Positions 1 through 7,284 of a DNA stretch of 64,000 bases are shown here, one piece after another. The notes under the pieces were generated by a model. The model was not told where the DNA came from. It saw only the letters and a list, made by a program, of their open reading frames with translations, and ran no database searches. The stretch spans positions 1 to 64,000 of the forward strand of contig NZ_SBKP01000005.1 of NCBI RefSeq assembly GCF_004122115.1, read 5' to 3'. How positions within the stretch are numbered: the first letter of the stretch is position 1; every line of letters starts with the position of its first letter. Position numbers and translations under genes: made by a program. The stretch is from Sphingobium fluviale (GTDB lineage Bacteria > Pseudomonadota > Alphaproteobacteria > Sphingomonadales > Sphingomonadaceae).

Positions 1-86
1 AAATGCCACCGCGTGAGTGGTCCATGGCCAAGGCTCAGTTCGCCGTGATCTTCGGCGAGCGCTTCATCAGAGCCATGGCGGCGTAA
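1..86 (+). CDS. IS256-family (mutator) transposase, C-terminal fragment
   Basis: Only the last 27 codons lie in the window and the gene continues to the left. The tail reads PPREWSMAKAQFAVIFGERF and then ends in a few residues; a W-x-MAKAQFA-x-x-FGERF ending is typical of IS256/mutator DDE transposases, which catalyse cut-out/copy-out transposition. The frame is open to the window edge and stops at 84-86. Whether the full gene upstream is intact cannot be seen. The call rests on recognising the conserved terminal motif only. Confidence 0.75.
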   Translation, partial: MPPREWSMAKAQFAVIFGERFIRAMAA

Positions 87-128
87 TGTTCAACCGCCCG
101 CCCACACACGGAAATCCTGACAGTCCCC
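1..128 (+). mobile_element. Right end of an IS256-family insertion sequence
   Basis: After the transposase stop at 86 there are about 40 nt ending in ACACGGAAATCCTGACAGTC and then CCC. Read inward from the right this gives GGGGACTGTCAGG, the kind of terminal inverted repeat found on IS256 elements. The right terminus is therefore placed at about 126-128. The matching left end and the 8-9 bp target duplication lie outside the window, so the exact boundary is approximate. Confidence 0.6.
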
Positions 129-146
129 CTGCAAGGCGACATTCGG

Positions 147-914
147 GTGAGCGCGACAGAAATAACAAGCGCGCCGACTAAGGATCAGGCTGCCGCGCCA
201 GTGACTGAGCATGTTACAGCTGCGTATACTCCGGCTGCATCTATACCTCTCACACTCCACCCAGATAAATATCAGCTCCGCGAGCTGTCGGCTCAAGAGT
301 TGACGGCTAACGCATCCGTCTGGATGGCGGCGGCGGCGGTGCTCACTTTAGTGATCACGTCCCTCGGCACCTTTTTTATCTGGGGACAAGTCCGACTTAC
401 CCGCAAAGCCGTGGAAGAGGCTGTCGCCGGAACCGAAGCCACTCGAGAAGCGAATGCTATCGCTCGCCAGACAGGAGAAGCTCAGGTCCGTTGCTACCTC
501 TCGCCAAAGGAGGTGCAATTCTGCATAGACAATCTCGCCATCCCGCATGTTCGTATGAACTTCCTCAATTCAGGGCAATCACCGGCACGCAATTTCCGCT
601 GGGTGTTCCAAGTTCGAGTGAAGGTGATGCCAGATGGCTGGGACTGGGAAAATCAGCCCAGAGAGCCGGGCGGTGGCCGTGACATTCCCGCCCAGCAGGA
701 GGAGACAGTTGAGTTGGCCATCGTCGACGAGAAGCCAATTTCGCAAGGCAATTTGTCTGACCTTCTGCTCGAGCCGGAGGCACGTATCACTGTAAGCATC
801 AAGGCCATTTGGGATGACGTATTCGGAACCGAATGGAGCGAGACATGGCTGTTTCAGGCAACTGCCGCGACTGGTGTTGACGTATACGTGGCGATGTTTC
901 CTGACTTTACCTAA
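147..914 (+). CDS. Uncharacterised single-pass membrane protein, possibly 5'-truncated
   Basis: I do not recognise a named family. The 255-aa product has a polar N-terminal segment, one hydrophobic helix at about residues 58-79, a short helical linker (80-112), and a soluble C-terminal domain of mixed sheet character beginning around the RCYLSPKEV stretch. The topology fits an inner-membrane anchor carrying a cytoplasmic or periplasmic domain. The GTG start at 147 is only about 20 nt after the IS256 end, no good ribosome binding site precedes it, and the frame stays open upstream into the element. The native start or promoter may therefore have been replaced by the insertion. Base composition is lower in GC than the core genome to the right. 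Confidence 0.6.
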   Translation: MSATEITSAPTKDQAAAPVTEHVTAAYTPAASIPLTLHPDKYQLRELSAQELTANASVWMAAAAVLTLVITSLGTFFIWGQVRLTRKAVEEAVAGTEATREANAIARQTGEAQVRCYLSPKEVQFCIDNLAIPHVRMNFLNSGQSPARNFRWVFQVRVKVMPDGWDWENQPREPGGGRDIPAQQEETVELAIVDEKPISQGNLSDLLLEPEARITVSIKAIWDDVFGTEWSETWLFQATAATGVDVYVAMFPDFT

Positions 915-1155
915 AAGGCATAACACCCCTGACCAGCAACTACGCACTTTAACTCCAGCATCTTGGTGCCATGTGCAGCCGAATATATCCGAGTATACTC
1001 ATTCGCCTCAGCCCCACCGTTACGGGCATATACCATAGACCTGAACCCCGACCATAAGCGCATTAAGCAATAAAAAATATAACATAATTTCAATTCTTTA
1101 CATTACACATTGCCACGTTATCATCACTAAGTGTTGGTATAGAGTTCGATATTTC
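915..1155. other. AT-rich intergenic region upstream of the recombinase
   Basis: No gene is supported here. The stretch becomes markedly AT-rich from about 1065 to 1150 and probably carries the promoter of the recombinase gene. A perfect 10-bp palindrome, GAGTATACTC, lies at 991-1000 and could be an operator or recombination core, but nothing else supports that. Confidence 0.4.
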
Positions 1156-1878
1156 ATGCGTCAGGCAAAGTATTTTGGTAAATTCGAAGAGTATTCAGAG
1201 GCGATTGGCTACGTCCGTGTTTCGACTTCAAAGCAAGGGCGCTCCGGGCTTGGGCTAGAAGCGCAGCGTGAAGCGATCAGTCAGTTTGCTGAACGTGAGT
1301 GCATAACGATAATCGAGTGCTTCGAGGAGGTGGAAACGGGAAAAGGCTGGGATGCCCTAGATCGGCGTCCCGTTCTTCGGGAAGCGTTGGCAAAGGCCAA
1401 GCAGCGACAATGCCCGATAATCGTTTCCAAGCTGGATCGCCTTTCGCGTGATGTGCATTTCATCTCCGGGCTGATGGCGCAAAGGGTGCCGTTCATGGTT
1501 GCCGAGCTGGGCGCAGACACAGACCCGTTCCTGCTGCATCTGTTTGCGGCGCTGGCCGAGAAGGAGAGGGCGCTGATATCGCAGCGAACCAAAGATGCCT
1601 TGGCGCGCAAGATCGCTGCTGGCGTCCCATTGGGCAACAGGACCAATCTTGCAGAGGCGCAGCGGCTGGGGGCGGCGGCGAACATCAGAGCAGCTCGTCA
1701 ATTCTCTGCAACAGTTGCACCCGTTATCGAGCAGCTCCGCAGGTCTGGAACCGGCACATTGTCCGGTATTGCATCAGGGCTTGAGCGATTGGGCATTCGG
1801 ACGGCTCGCGGGGGCACATGGACGCCAATGCAAGTAAAGCGTGTGATGGCCTATGCCGAGCAGAACGATCTCGCATGA
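1156..1878 (+). CDS. Small serine recombinase (resolvase/invertase family)
   Basis: The 240-aa product is a site-specific serine recombinase. The catalytic domain begins at [10 protein letters not shown], giving nucleophile Ser23 with Arg21. It continues with the SKLDRLSRD motif (Asp94, Arg95, Ser97, Arg98) and the long E-helix with [14 protein letters not shown]. The C-terminal 60 residues form a resolvase-type helix-turn-helix with a TPMQVKRV recognition segment. Such enzymes cut and rejoin DNA at short dyad sites, and this size fits an invertase or island resolvase rather than a large integrase. The stop overlaps the next start (ATGA), so the two genes are translationally coupled. Target sites are not visible with certainty. 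Confidence 0.9.
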   Translation: MRQAKYFGKFEEYSEAIGYVRVSTSKQGRSGLGLEAQREAISQFAERECITIIECFEEVETGKGWDALDRRPVLREALAKAKQRQCPIIVSKLDRLSRDVHFISGLMAQRVPFMVAELGADTDPFLLHLFAALAEKERALISQRTKDALARKIAAGVPLGNRTNLAEAQRLGAAANIRAARQFSATVAPVIEQLRRSGTGTLSGIASGLERLGIRTARGGTWTPMQVKRVMAYAEQNDLA

Positions 1879-2513
1879 GCTGTCGCCGCAATCGAGTTAC
1901 GCCAGACGGGGATATCATCGCCATACCTGCTCGCGGGCGGCTGATGGGCAATCGCGGTCGCCTGGTGGATCAGTGCGGCGAGATAGTGCGGCATTTCGAG
2001 CGGGAGCGTTGGATCAGTTGCGTATTGGATGAGGTGCATGGCGGGCCGGTCGCTATGGACAACCCCAACAGCTATACACCTCTGTTCTTTACCGACGATG
2101 CCGTTGCGCTGGCCGCAGGTCATCGCCCCTGTGGGCAGTGTCGTCAGGACGATTATGGGCGCTTCCTCGCCGCATGGAAACGGATGCAGGGCATCTCAGG
2201 CCACATCCGTGTCTATTCCGAGGAAATGGACGCCAATCTCCATGCGCGCCGGATGCGCTGGAGAAGTGGGCGCGATCAGCGCGCCATTCCGTTCGATCAG
2301 ATACCATCCGGTGCATTCTTCCGGTCAGATCGAATATCGCCGCATCCTCTGCTTTACTGGGCAGGGCGGTTGTGGCCGTGGGCAGAGGGCGCTTATCTTG
2401 CCCCGTTAGATGTGGCTGATAGCTATGGCCATGTCGGCGGGCCATGGCATTTCAGTTGGAAAATAATAGCGCATGGCGGAATGGATTGGCGGGCGTTCGG
2501 ACCACAATTATAG
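1875..2513 (+). CDS. Conserved protein with Ada-like Cys-pair (CGQC), coupled to the recombinase
   Basis: The start ATG overlaps the recombinase stop by 4 nt, giving a 212-aa protein. Key features are an N-terminal RNRVTPDG...RGRLMGNRG stretch, [20 protein letters not shown] and the CGQCR pair at about residues 89-92, followed by a DYGRF helix. From memory this matches a conserved, uncharacterised alphaproteobacterial family whose Cys pair in a GHRPC-x-x-CR setting resembles the metal-binding fold of Ada. Its role is unknown. The coupling suggests it works with, or travels with, the recombinase; DNA binding through a zinc site is an inference only. Confidence 0.7.
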   Translation: MSCRRNRVTPDGDIIAIPARGRLMGNRGRLVDQCGEIVRHFERERWISCVLDEVHGGPVAMDNPNSYTPLFFTDDAVALAAGHRPCGQCRQDDYGRFLAAWKRMQGISGHIRVYSEEMDANLHARRMRWRSGRDQRAIPFDQIPSGAFFRSDRISPHPLLYWAGRLWPWAEGAYLAPLDVADSYGHVGGPWHFSWKIIAHGGMDWRAFGPQL

Positions 2514-2612
2514 TTATCAAACCTGAGCAATAAACATTCGATTGAGTTTGACGCCTTCTCGACTTTTATAGTTTTGCAATTTAATCCCGCATTCGACGGG
2601 GGATCAAAGCGT

Positions 2613-3332
2613 ATGGGTTTTCGATTTAGGAAATCGGTAAAAATCCTTCCCGGCTTCAGGATCAATCTCAGCAAATCTGGCGTAAGCACATCGCTTGGTC
2701 GTCCCGGCGCAACCGTTAATATCAGCAAGCGCGGAACGCGTTACACGACAGGTTTGCCGGGGACGGGACTTTCATATTCTGCGCTTGCTCCAAAACGAAG
2801 CGAGGGTGAAATCACATCGTCAGGTAGCTCTGGTAAGCCACAATCCGCCAAGACCGGTTGTGGCTGCGTCATTCTCCTACTGGTAGCTATCGTGACAATC
2901 GGTCAGTGCTCTTCCACGCCTGATAAGCATGATGCTGCGCTACCTTTTGCCTCTGGCGCTGCAATGAAATTCGGTAATGGCGACACCGTCTATGTCACAG
3001 CATCTCAGCTCAATGCGCGTGACGAACCGTCAGCTTCTGCAAAGATAGTAACCAGCTTGCCCTCAGGCGCATCTGTGCAGGTAATTGATCGGTCAGGGGA
3101 ATGGCTCAAGATCATGCAAGACGGTGCAATACTGTGGATAGCAGCACAGCATGTTTCTTCTGAAAAACCTTCGATCCGCGAAACGCTTTCAACGACGGCT
3201 CCGTTAGCGCTGCCGACCCGTAGTAACGATGATCGATCAACAAGCGGGCATTCTGGGTTTGGAAAGCAGTGCAAGAAAGGAAAGCCTTGCGGAAATGCTT
3301 GTATTTCTCGTAATCGGGTTTGTCATAAATGA
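2613..3332 (+). CDS. DUF4236 protein with transmembrane segment, SH3 domain and Cys-rich tail
   Basis: The start is set at 2613 because MGFRFRKS is the usual beginning of DUF4236. Domains in order over 239 residues are DUF4236 (1-55, with the NLSKSGVSTSLG and RGTRYTTGLPGTGLSYS signatures), one transmembrane helix (about 86-104), and a bacterial SH3-like domain (about 130-182, with LNARDEPSASAKIVTSLPSG). A polar linker follows, then a short Cys-rich tail of the CKKGKPCGNACISRNRVC type. The SH3 part would bind cell wall or peptides outside the membrane. A similar tail occurs on many bacterial envelope proteins, but its function is not known to me. It is the first gene of an apparent operon interrupted by IS66. 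Confidence 0.75.
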   Translation: MGFRFRKSVKILPGFRINLSKSGVSTSLGRPGATVNISKRGTRYTTGLPGTGLSYSALAPKRSEGEITSSGSSGKPQSAKTGCGCVILLLVAIVTIGQCSSTPDKHDAALPFASGAAMKFGNGDTVYVTASQLNARDEPSASAKIVTSLPSGASVQVIDRSGEWLKIMQDGAILWIAAQHVSSEKPSIRETLSTTAPLALPTRSNDDRSTSGHSGFGKQCKKGKPCGNACISRNRVCHK

Positions 3333-3427
3333 CTGAAGCACGTGATTACGTTGCACTTAATCGCTTCCGTTTCGAGGGTGCCACGCATCCATCCTTCTAT
3401 AGAGCATCATATAGCGTAGGATACATA
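3329..3427 (+). pseudogene. Short coupling ORF split by IS66 (39 codons when rejoined)
   Basis: ATG at 3329 overlaps the DUF4236 stop (ATGA). The frame runs into the IS66 end at 3428. Removing the element and one copy of the 8-bp duplication joins codon 33 to position 5940; the frame then ends at TGA 5958-5960, which overlaps the ATG of the next gene at 5960. The uninterrupted ORF is thus 39 codons and touches both neighbours. It may be a real small protein or simply a translational bridge; no homology is recognised. Confidence 0.35.
3420..3427. repeat. Target-site duplication, left copy (IS66)
   Basis: GATACATA directly precedes the GTAAGCG terminus of the IS66 element and is repeated exactly at 5932-5939 after the other terminus. 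An 8-bp duplication is the size expected of IS66 elements. Its perfection indicates a recent insertion. Confidence 0.92.
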
Positions 3428-3452
3428 GTAAGCGTGGGCTGGAGGCCGCAGA

Positions 3453-5006
3453 TCAGGCGGCTGCGGCGATCGATTGCTGATCTGGCCGCCAGTTCCAGGG
3501 CAGAAGTTCATCCCAGCGGGCAACAGGCCAGTCGCCAGCGATCTTGGCGATGACGTCAGCGATATAGGCCTGTGGTTCGAGGCCATTGAGCTTTGCGGTT
3601 TCGATGACGGAATAGATGGCGGCGGCGCGATCGCCGCCGGCCTTTGACCCGGCGAACAGCCAGTTTTTACGGCCCAAGGCCACGCACCGCATGGCGCGCT
3701 CCGCGATGTTGTTGTCGATTTCCAGGCGGCCATCGTCGAGGAAGCGCGTGAGCGCGACCCAGCGCTTGCGGCCATAGGCGATCGCCTTGGCCATCTCGGA
3801 CTTGGGCGAGAGACGGCGCAGGGCATCGTCGAGTGCCTGGCGCAGCTTGTCGATCAATGGCTGGGTGCGGTCCTGCCGGCTTCTTCGTCGGATCTCGGGT
3901 TGCTGGCCTCGAACCTCTGCCTCGATCTCATAGAGCTGGCCGACGCGTTCCAGCAGATCAGTGGTAAGCGGCGTCGGCTTGGTGGCGTGGATGTCGAATA
4001 TCTTGCGCCGGAAATGCGCCCAGCAGGCGACCTCGGTGACGCGGTTGGTGTCGTAGAGCTTGTCGTATCCCGCATAGCCATCGGCCTGCAGATAGCCGCT
4101 GAAGCTGGCCAGCTGCCGCTGGGGATGGGCGCCGGTCCGATCGGTGGTGAACTCATACCAGACCAGCGAGGGAGTGGTGGCTCCGGAACCGCGATCATCG
4201 ACGGCGTAGGCCCAGAGCCTGCCAGTCGCCGTCTTGCCGCGTCCCGGATCAAGCATGGGAACCGGCGTATCGTCGGTATGGATCTTCGCGGCGGTCAGGC
4301 CGACCTCGCGGATGCGACTGATGATCGGGTCGAGCAGCACGGATGCTTGCCCGACCCATCCTGCGAGCGTCGAGCGGTCGATCTCGATGCCCTGCGCAGC
4401 CATGATCTCAGCCTGGCGGTACAGCGGTAGATGATGGTCGAACTTGGAGACGACAACGTGGGCCAGCGTGCCGAAGGTCGCCTTGCCCCGGGCAATGGCT
4501 TTTACCGGCGCGGGTGCCTGCACGATCTTCTCGCAGGACCGGCAGCTATACTTGGGCCGGATGGTCCGAACGACACGCCATTGCACCGGCACGGCATCCA
4601 GCATCTCGTCGCTATCCTGCCCCAGAGGCCGCAGCGCGCCACCGCAGCCCGGACAGGTGCAGTTGCCCTGCTCGGGCTCAATCCGCTGTTCCTCCCGCGG
4701 CAGATGGGCAGGCAGCGCACGAACGGGCGATGGCCGATCGATGGCTACCGGCTCGCCTCGGCGCGCGGCGGTGACGATGGCTTCGCCTTCCAGTTCCTCA
4801 AGCGCCAGCTCAAGCTGAGCGATCTGGGCGTCGAGCTTCTCGGACGACTTGCCAAACTGCATCCGCTTGAGGCGCGCGATCTGCACGCGCAGCGTGTCGA
4901 TCAGGATGTCACGAGCAGAAATATCGGCGTGGGCGGCCGCCAAAGCAGCTTCGAGCTCGGCGATCCGAGCGTCTTTGTCAGCTGTGGAAAGGCCTGCGTC
5001 CGACAC
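3453..5006 (-). CDS. tnpC: IS66-family transposase TnpC
   Basis: This is the DDE transposase of the IS66 element, about 517 aa. It has an N-terminal coiled-coil/leucine-rich region (ARIAELEAALAAAHAD), the IS66 zinc-binding domain (CTCPGCGG and YSCRSCEK), then the catalytic core with HTDDTPVPML, LQADGYAGYDKLY and the NNIAERAMR segment carrying the glutamate. An IS66 C-terminal domain (GLEPQAYIADVI) follows. The start is ambiguous: a TTG at 5036 would add 10 residues, while GTG at 5006 gives the more usual VSDAGL beginning. The length is normal for the family and the gene appears functional. Confidence 0.95.
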   Translation of the reverse strand: MSDAGLSTADKDARIAELEAALAAAHADISARDILIDTLRVQIARLKRMQFGKSSEKLDAQIAQLELALEELEGEAIVTAARRGEPVAIDRPSPVRALPAHLPREEQRIEPEQGNCTCPGCGGALRPLGQDSDEMLDAVPVQWRVVRTIRPKYSCRSCEKIVQAPAPVKAIARGKATFGTLAHVVVSKFDHHLPLYRQAEIMAAQGIEIDRSTLAGWVGQASVLLDPIISRIREVGLTAAKIHTDDTPVPMLDPGRGKTATGRLWAYAVDDRGSGATTPSLVWYEFTTDRTGAHPQRQLASFSGYLQADGYAGYDKLYDTNRVTEVACWAHFRRKIFDIHATKPTPLTTDLLERVGQLYEIEAEVRGQQPEIRRRSRQDRTQPLIDKLRQALDDALRRLSPKSEMAKAIAYGRKRWVALTRFLDDGRLEIDNNIAERAMRCVALGRKNWLFAGSKAGGDRAAAIYSVIETAKLNGLEPQAYIADVIAKIAGDWPVARWDELLPWNWRPDQQSIAAAA

Positions 5007-5066
5007 CGCGATCCTATAGCGGAACAGCGGCCGCAATGCCAGAAAAAGCGCCGGAAAATGGGCGTT

Positions 5067-5414
5067 TTATCCCGCGAGTGATGGGGTAAAAGTGCGCTCC
5101 GGCCGCCGCCAGTCGATGCCTTCCAATAGCATGGAAAGCTGGGCCGCGGTCATCACCACCGACCCGGCCTTGGTCGATGGCCACACGAACCGGCCCCGGT
5201 CCATCCGCTTGGAAAACAGGCACATGCCCTGGCCGTCATACCAAAGCAGCTTCACCAGATCGCCTCGCTTTCCGCGAAAGGCGAACAGCGCGCCGGAATG
5301 CGGGCTTTGCTCCAGAACCTGCTGCGTCATCACGGCAAGGCCGTCAAAACCCTTGCGCATGTCTGTCGCGCCGCAGGCCAGGAATATCCGCGTCGATGGC
5401 GGCAGCGGGATCAT
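5067..5414 (-). CDS. tnpB: IS66 accessory protein TnpB
   Basis: The 115-aa product matches the IS66 Orf2-like family: it opens with PPSTRIFLACGATDMRKGFDGLA and contains FRGKRGDLVKLLWYDGQG, both highly conserved. TnpB is required with TnpC for IS66 transposition, though its biochemical role is unclear. Its start overlaps the tnpA stop by 4 nt and it sits about 60 nt upstream of the preferred tnpC start, so the three genes are one transcript. Confidence 0.95.
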   Translation of the reverse strand: MIPLPPSTRIFLACGATDMRKGFDGLAVMTQQVLEQSPHSGALFAFRGKRGDLVKLLWYDGQGMCLFSKRMDRGRFVWPSTKAGSVVMTAAQLSMLLEGIDWRRPERTFTPSLAG

Positions 5415-5794
5415 CGCGTCAGGATGCCGATCACCCGCGACAGGGCATCAGCATCGACCGTGGTATCCACGCTTACCCTGATACCCGACGGCAACTCGAT
5501 CCCGATCACGCCGCCGCTGCGCGCCGCGACCGTTGGGGCGGGCAAGGCTAGCTGCTCGCTGATCTGCACCTCCGCAAAAACAGGCTCGATCGGCGTGCGC
5601 ACCCCGGTCAGTTCGCCGGACATCGCCTGTCGCCGCCATGTGTAGATCGAGCCGCTGCCGACATCATGGCGTTCACAGGCCGCGCGCACACAGCCCTCCG
5701 GGCCGAATGCATCCCGCAGCACGGCCAGCTTCTGCTCCACCGTCCAGCGCCGCCGGCCCGACACCCGGCTAATGACCTCTATCCGACTACTCAT
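5411..5794 (-). CDS. tnpA: IS66 accessory protein TnpA (helix-turn-helix)
   Basis: This is the small DNA-binding protein of the IS66 system, about 127 aa from the ATG at 5794. A GRRRWTVEQKLAVLRDAFGP stretch and CVRAACERHDVGSGSIYTWRR form the classic transposase HTH of the IS3/IS66 orfA type. The C-terminal part resembles the beta-rich end of IS66 TnpA (GIELPSGIRVSVD). A start at 5881 is also possible. The ATG at 5794 is preferred because the protein family begins near it, and it lies inside a strong hairpin, which may control translation. Confidence 0.88.
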   Translation of the reverse strand: MSSRIEVISRVSGRRRWTVEQKLAVLRDAFGPEGCVRAACERHDVGSGSIYTWRRQAMSGELTGVRTPIEPVFAEVQISEQLALPAPTVAARSGGVIGIELPSGIRVSVDTTVDADALSRVIGILTR

Positions 5795-5816
5795 ACGACC
5801 GCTCGTATGAGTAGTC
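5785..5816 (-). promoter_or_regulatory. Perfect hairpin over the tnpA start codon
   Basis: Arms 5785-5798 and 5803-5816 are perfect 14-bp inverted repeats (GACTACTCATACGA and its complement) around a 4-nt loop. The tnpA ATG (complement of 5792-5794) lies in one arm. In a transcript reading through the element the start codon would be buried in the stem. This suggests post-transcriptional restraint of transposition, or alternatively an operator for a dimeric repressor. Confidence 0.6.
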
Positions 5817-5931
5817 GCTGCACCGCTCGCTGAATCCTCAATCTCGTCCGACACCGGCCACCCCCGCTCAAAGAGGGGCAATCATCCCGGCAAATGGCCG
5901 GCCCGCAAGGCGGCCGTCAGAATTCGCTTAC

Positions 5932-5939
5932 GATACATA
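5932..5939. repeat. Target-site duplication, right copy (IS66)
   Basis: GATACATA follows the CGCTTAC terminus of the element and is identical to 3420-3427. Together the two copies define the insertion point exactly. Confidence 0.92.
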
Positions 5940-5959
5940 AGCATGCAGACAGCATACTG

Positions 5960-7267
5960 ATGGCATCACACCCACCTTCAGCACAGCCAAACATAAGATA
6001 TCGATCACACACTGGCTTAAAACCCTATGATATAAGTCGATCTGCTGAGTTTCTATTCCCTGCGGGGGAAGGACGTCACGACAGGGTTAAGCTGCGTGTC
6101 GCAGTGCGGATAGCGATCCCATCGAACATGAGTTCAAATGGGTATTGCCAGCTTATAAATAGTCAGGACGGCACAGGCCCAGACATAATCAGGGCACGGC
6201 AGCGCGATAGCCGCCAAATCAAGATCAGCACTATTAGCGAGCAATGGCTCTTCAATCTGCACGGGAAATTGTGGAGGCAAACTAACGCAACAATGTTAGA
6301 CGGCGCGCTTGATCTTGAAATCAATCCCACGCGGTTTCTAGCGTATCAGGATGCCCCTTACGCGGCAGAGCTGATGCAACTACCGACATTAGAAGTCATG
6401 CACCGTGCGGCAGATCGACGTATTCACCTCCAACACGCCACTCTGGATACTGAGGACAACATTCTGGTTGGCACTCTGCATCTCGGAGGCGAGCTGTTTT
6501 CCCAGCGTTCAGCGGATTGGCAAAGAAGCCTCATCGGTTATTTGAGCCATGTGCAGCAATGTTGCGTGAATGTGTTGGCACCGCCCGGTAGTGATGCAGA
6601 GATCATCGGGTTCGAGATCAGAAGCGTTAGACAGGTCGAGTGCTACTGGGAGCTTCGTGCAGAGCAAGCGCCCCTCATACTGCGGGATATGTCAATCGCC
6701 GTCCGGTCAAGTGATCCAGAAGCCGAGATACATTACCTTATTGGTGCTGCTGCCAATGCCAGTTGGCTTAAGATCGAACTGACCAAAAAAATTCATCTGG
6801 TGATCTATGCGAAGTGCATGGACCGGCTACGCTTCGAAGTTCGCTATATAGATGGCATTCAAGGCGAGCTTGAGGCATTCCATTGCAACGTAGCAAGCCC
6901 TATGCTTCAGCGATTGATGGACATTCGAATAGGTGCAGCCGCCCGTGTTCAACGTTTTTGGCGCGATTATGCGGAAAGATTGACACCTCAATTCGGGGCG
7001 CAGCAGATCATCGACTTCATTGCCAGCTTCAACGAAATTGCACCTGTTGCAGTGAGACACGAGTTGCTGACCTTGTTGGCCGCCAACCGCGCACTCATAG
7101 CTAATGACGAGGCAGGTATTGTCACAAATGAGCTATGCGAAGCACTGCGCCGAGCAGGAATATTGGAACGCTCCCGGCACCGGCAAAGAGGACGTATATA
7201 TCGCATGGCACGGAGATACCGTGCTGTCTTTCAGCAGATGTTTGGCGGGGATGATATTGTAACGTGA
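5960..7267 (+). CDS. Uncharacterised 435-aa cytoplasmic protein
   Basis: I do not recognise this protein. The start is ATG 5960, which overlaps the stop of the rejoined small ORF (TGATG). In this frame the pre-insertion sequence has a stop just upstream, so the IS66 insertion does not cut this coding region. There is no signal peptide or membrane segment. The first 300 residues look like mixed alpha/beta folds. The last 70 residues are helical and end in a basic stretch (RSRHRQRGRIYRMARRYR) that could be a winged-helix or nucleic-acid contact. The next gene follows closely (18-nt gap to the preferred start). Expression now depends on promoters in or after IS66. Confidence 0.65.
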   Translation: MASHPPSAQPNIRYRSHTGLKPYDISRSAEFLFPAGEGRHDRVKLRVAVRIAIPSNMSSNGYCQLINSQDGTGPDIIRARQRDSRQIKISTISEQWLFNLHGKLWRQTNATMLDGALDLEINPTRFLAYQDAPYAAELMQLPTLEVMHRAADRRIHLQHATLDTEDNILVGTLHLGGELFSQRSADWQRSLIGYLSHVQQCCVNVLAPPGSDAEIIGFEIRSVRQVECYWELRAEQAPLILRDMSIAVRSSDPEAEIHYLIGAAANASWLKIELTKKIHLVIYAKCMDRLRFEVRYIDGIQGELEAFHCNVASPMLQRLMDIRIGAAARVQRFWRDYAERLTPQFGAQQIIDFIASFNEIAPVAVRHELLTLLAANRALIANDEAGIVTNELCEALRRAGILERSRHRQRGRIYRMARRYRAVFQQMFGGDDIVT

Positions 7268-7284
7268 TAAGGAGAGGGGCGGGG

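Larger units (their letters stand above)
3428..5931 (-). mobile_element. Complete IS66-family insertion sequence (2504 bp)
   Basis: The element starts with GTAAGCG and ends with CGCTTAC. The inner terminal sequence shares further matches (CTG at positions 12-14 and GGCCGC at 17-22), making an imperfect inverted repeat of about 22 bp. It carries the standard three genes in the order tnpA, tnpB, tnpC on the minus strand with no visible disruption. The flanking 8-bp duplications are identical. It has inserted inside a small ORF between two genes of an uncharacterised operon, and any expression of the downstream gene must now come from within or beyond the element. Confidence 0.95.

Noticed and set aside
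991-1000. GAGTATACTC palindrome as a resolvase site
   Set aside because: A single 10-bp palindrome without a second half-site or matching copy is not enough to call a recombination site.
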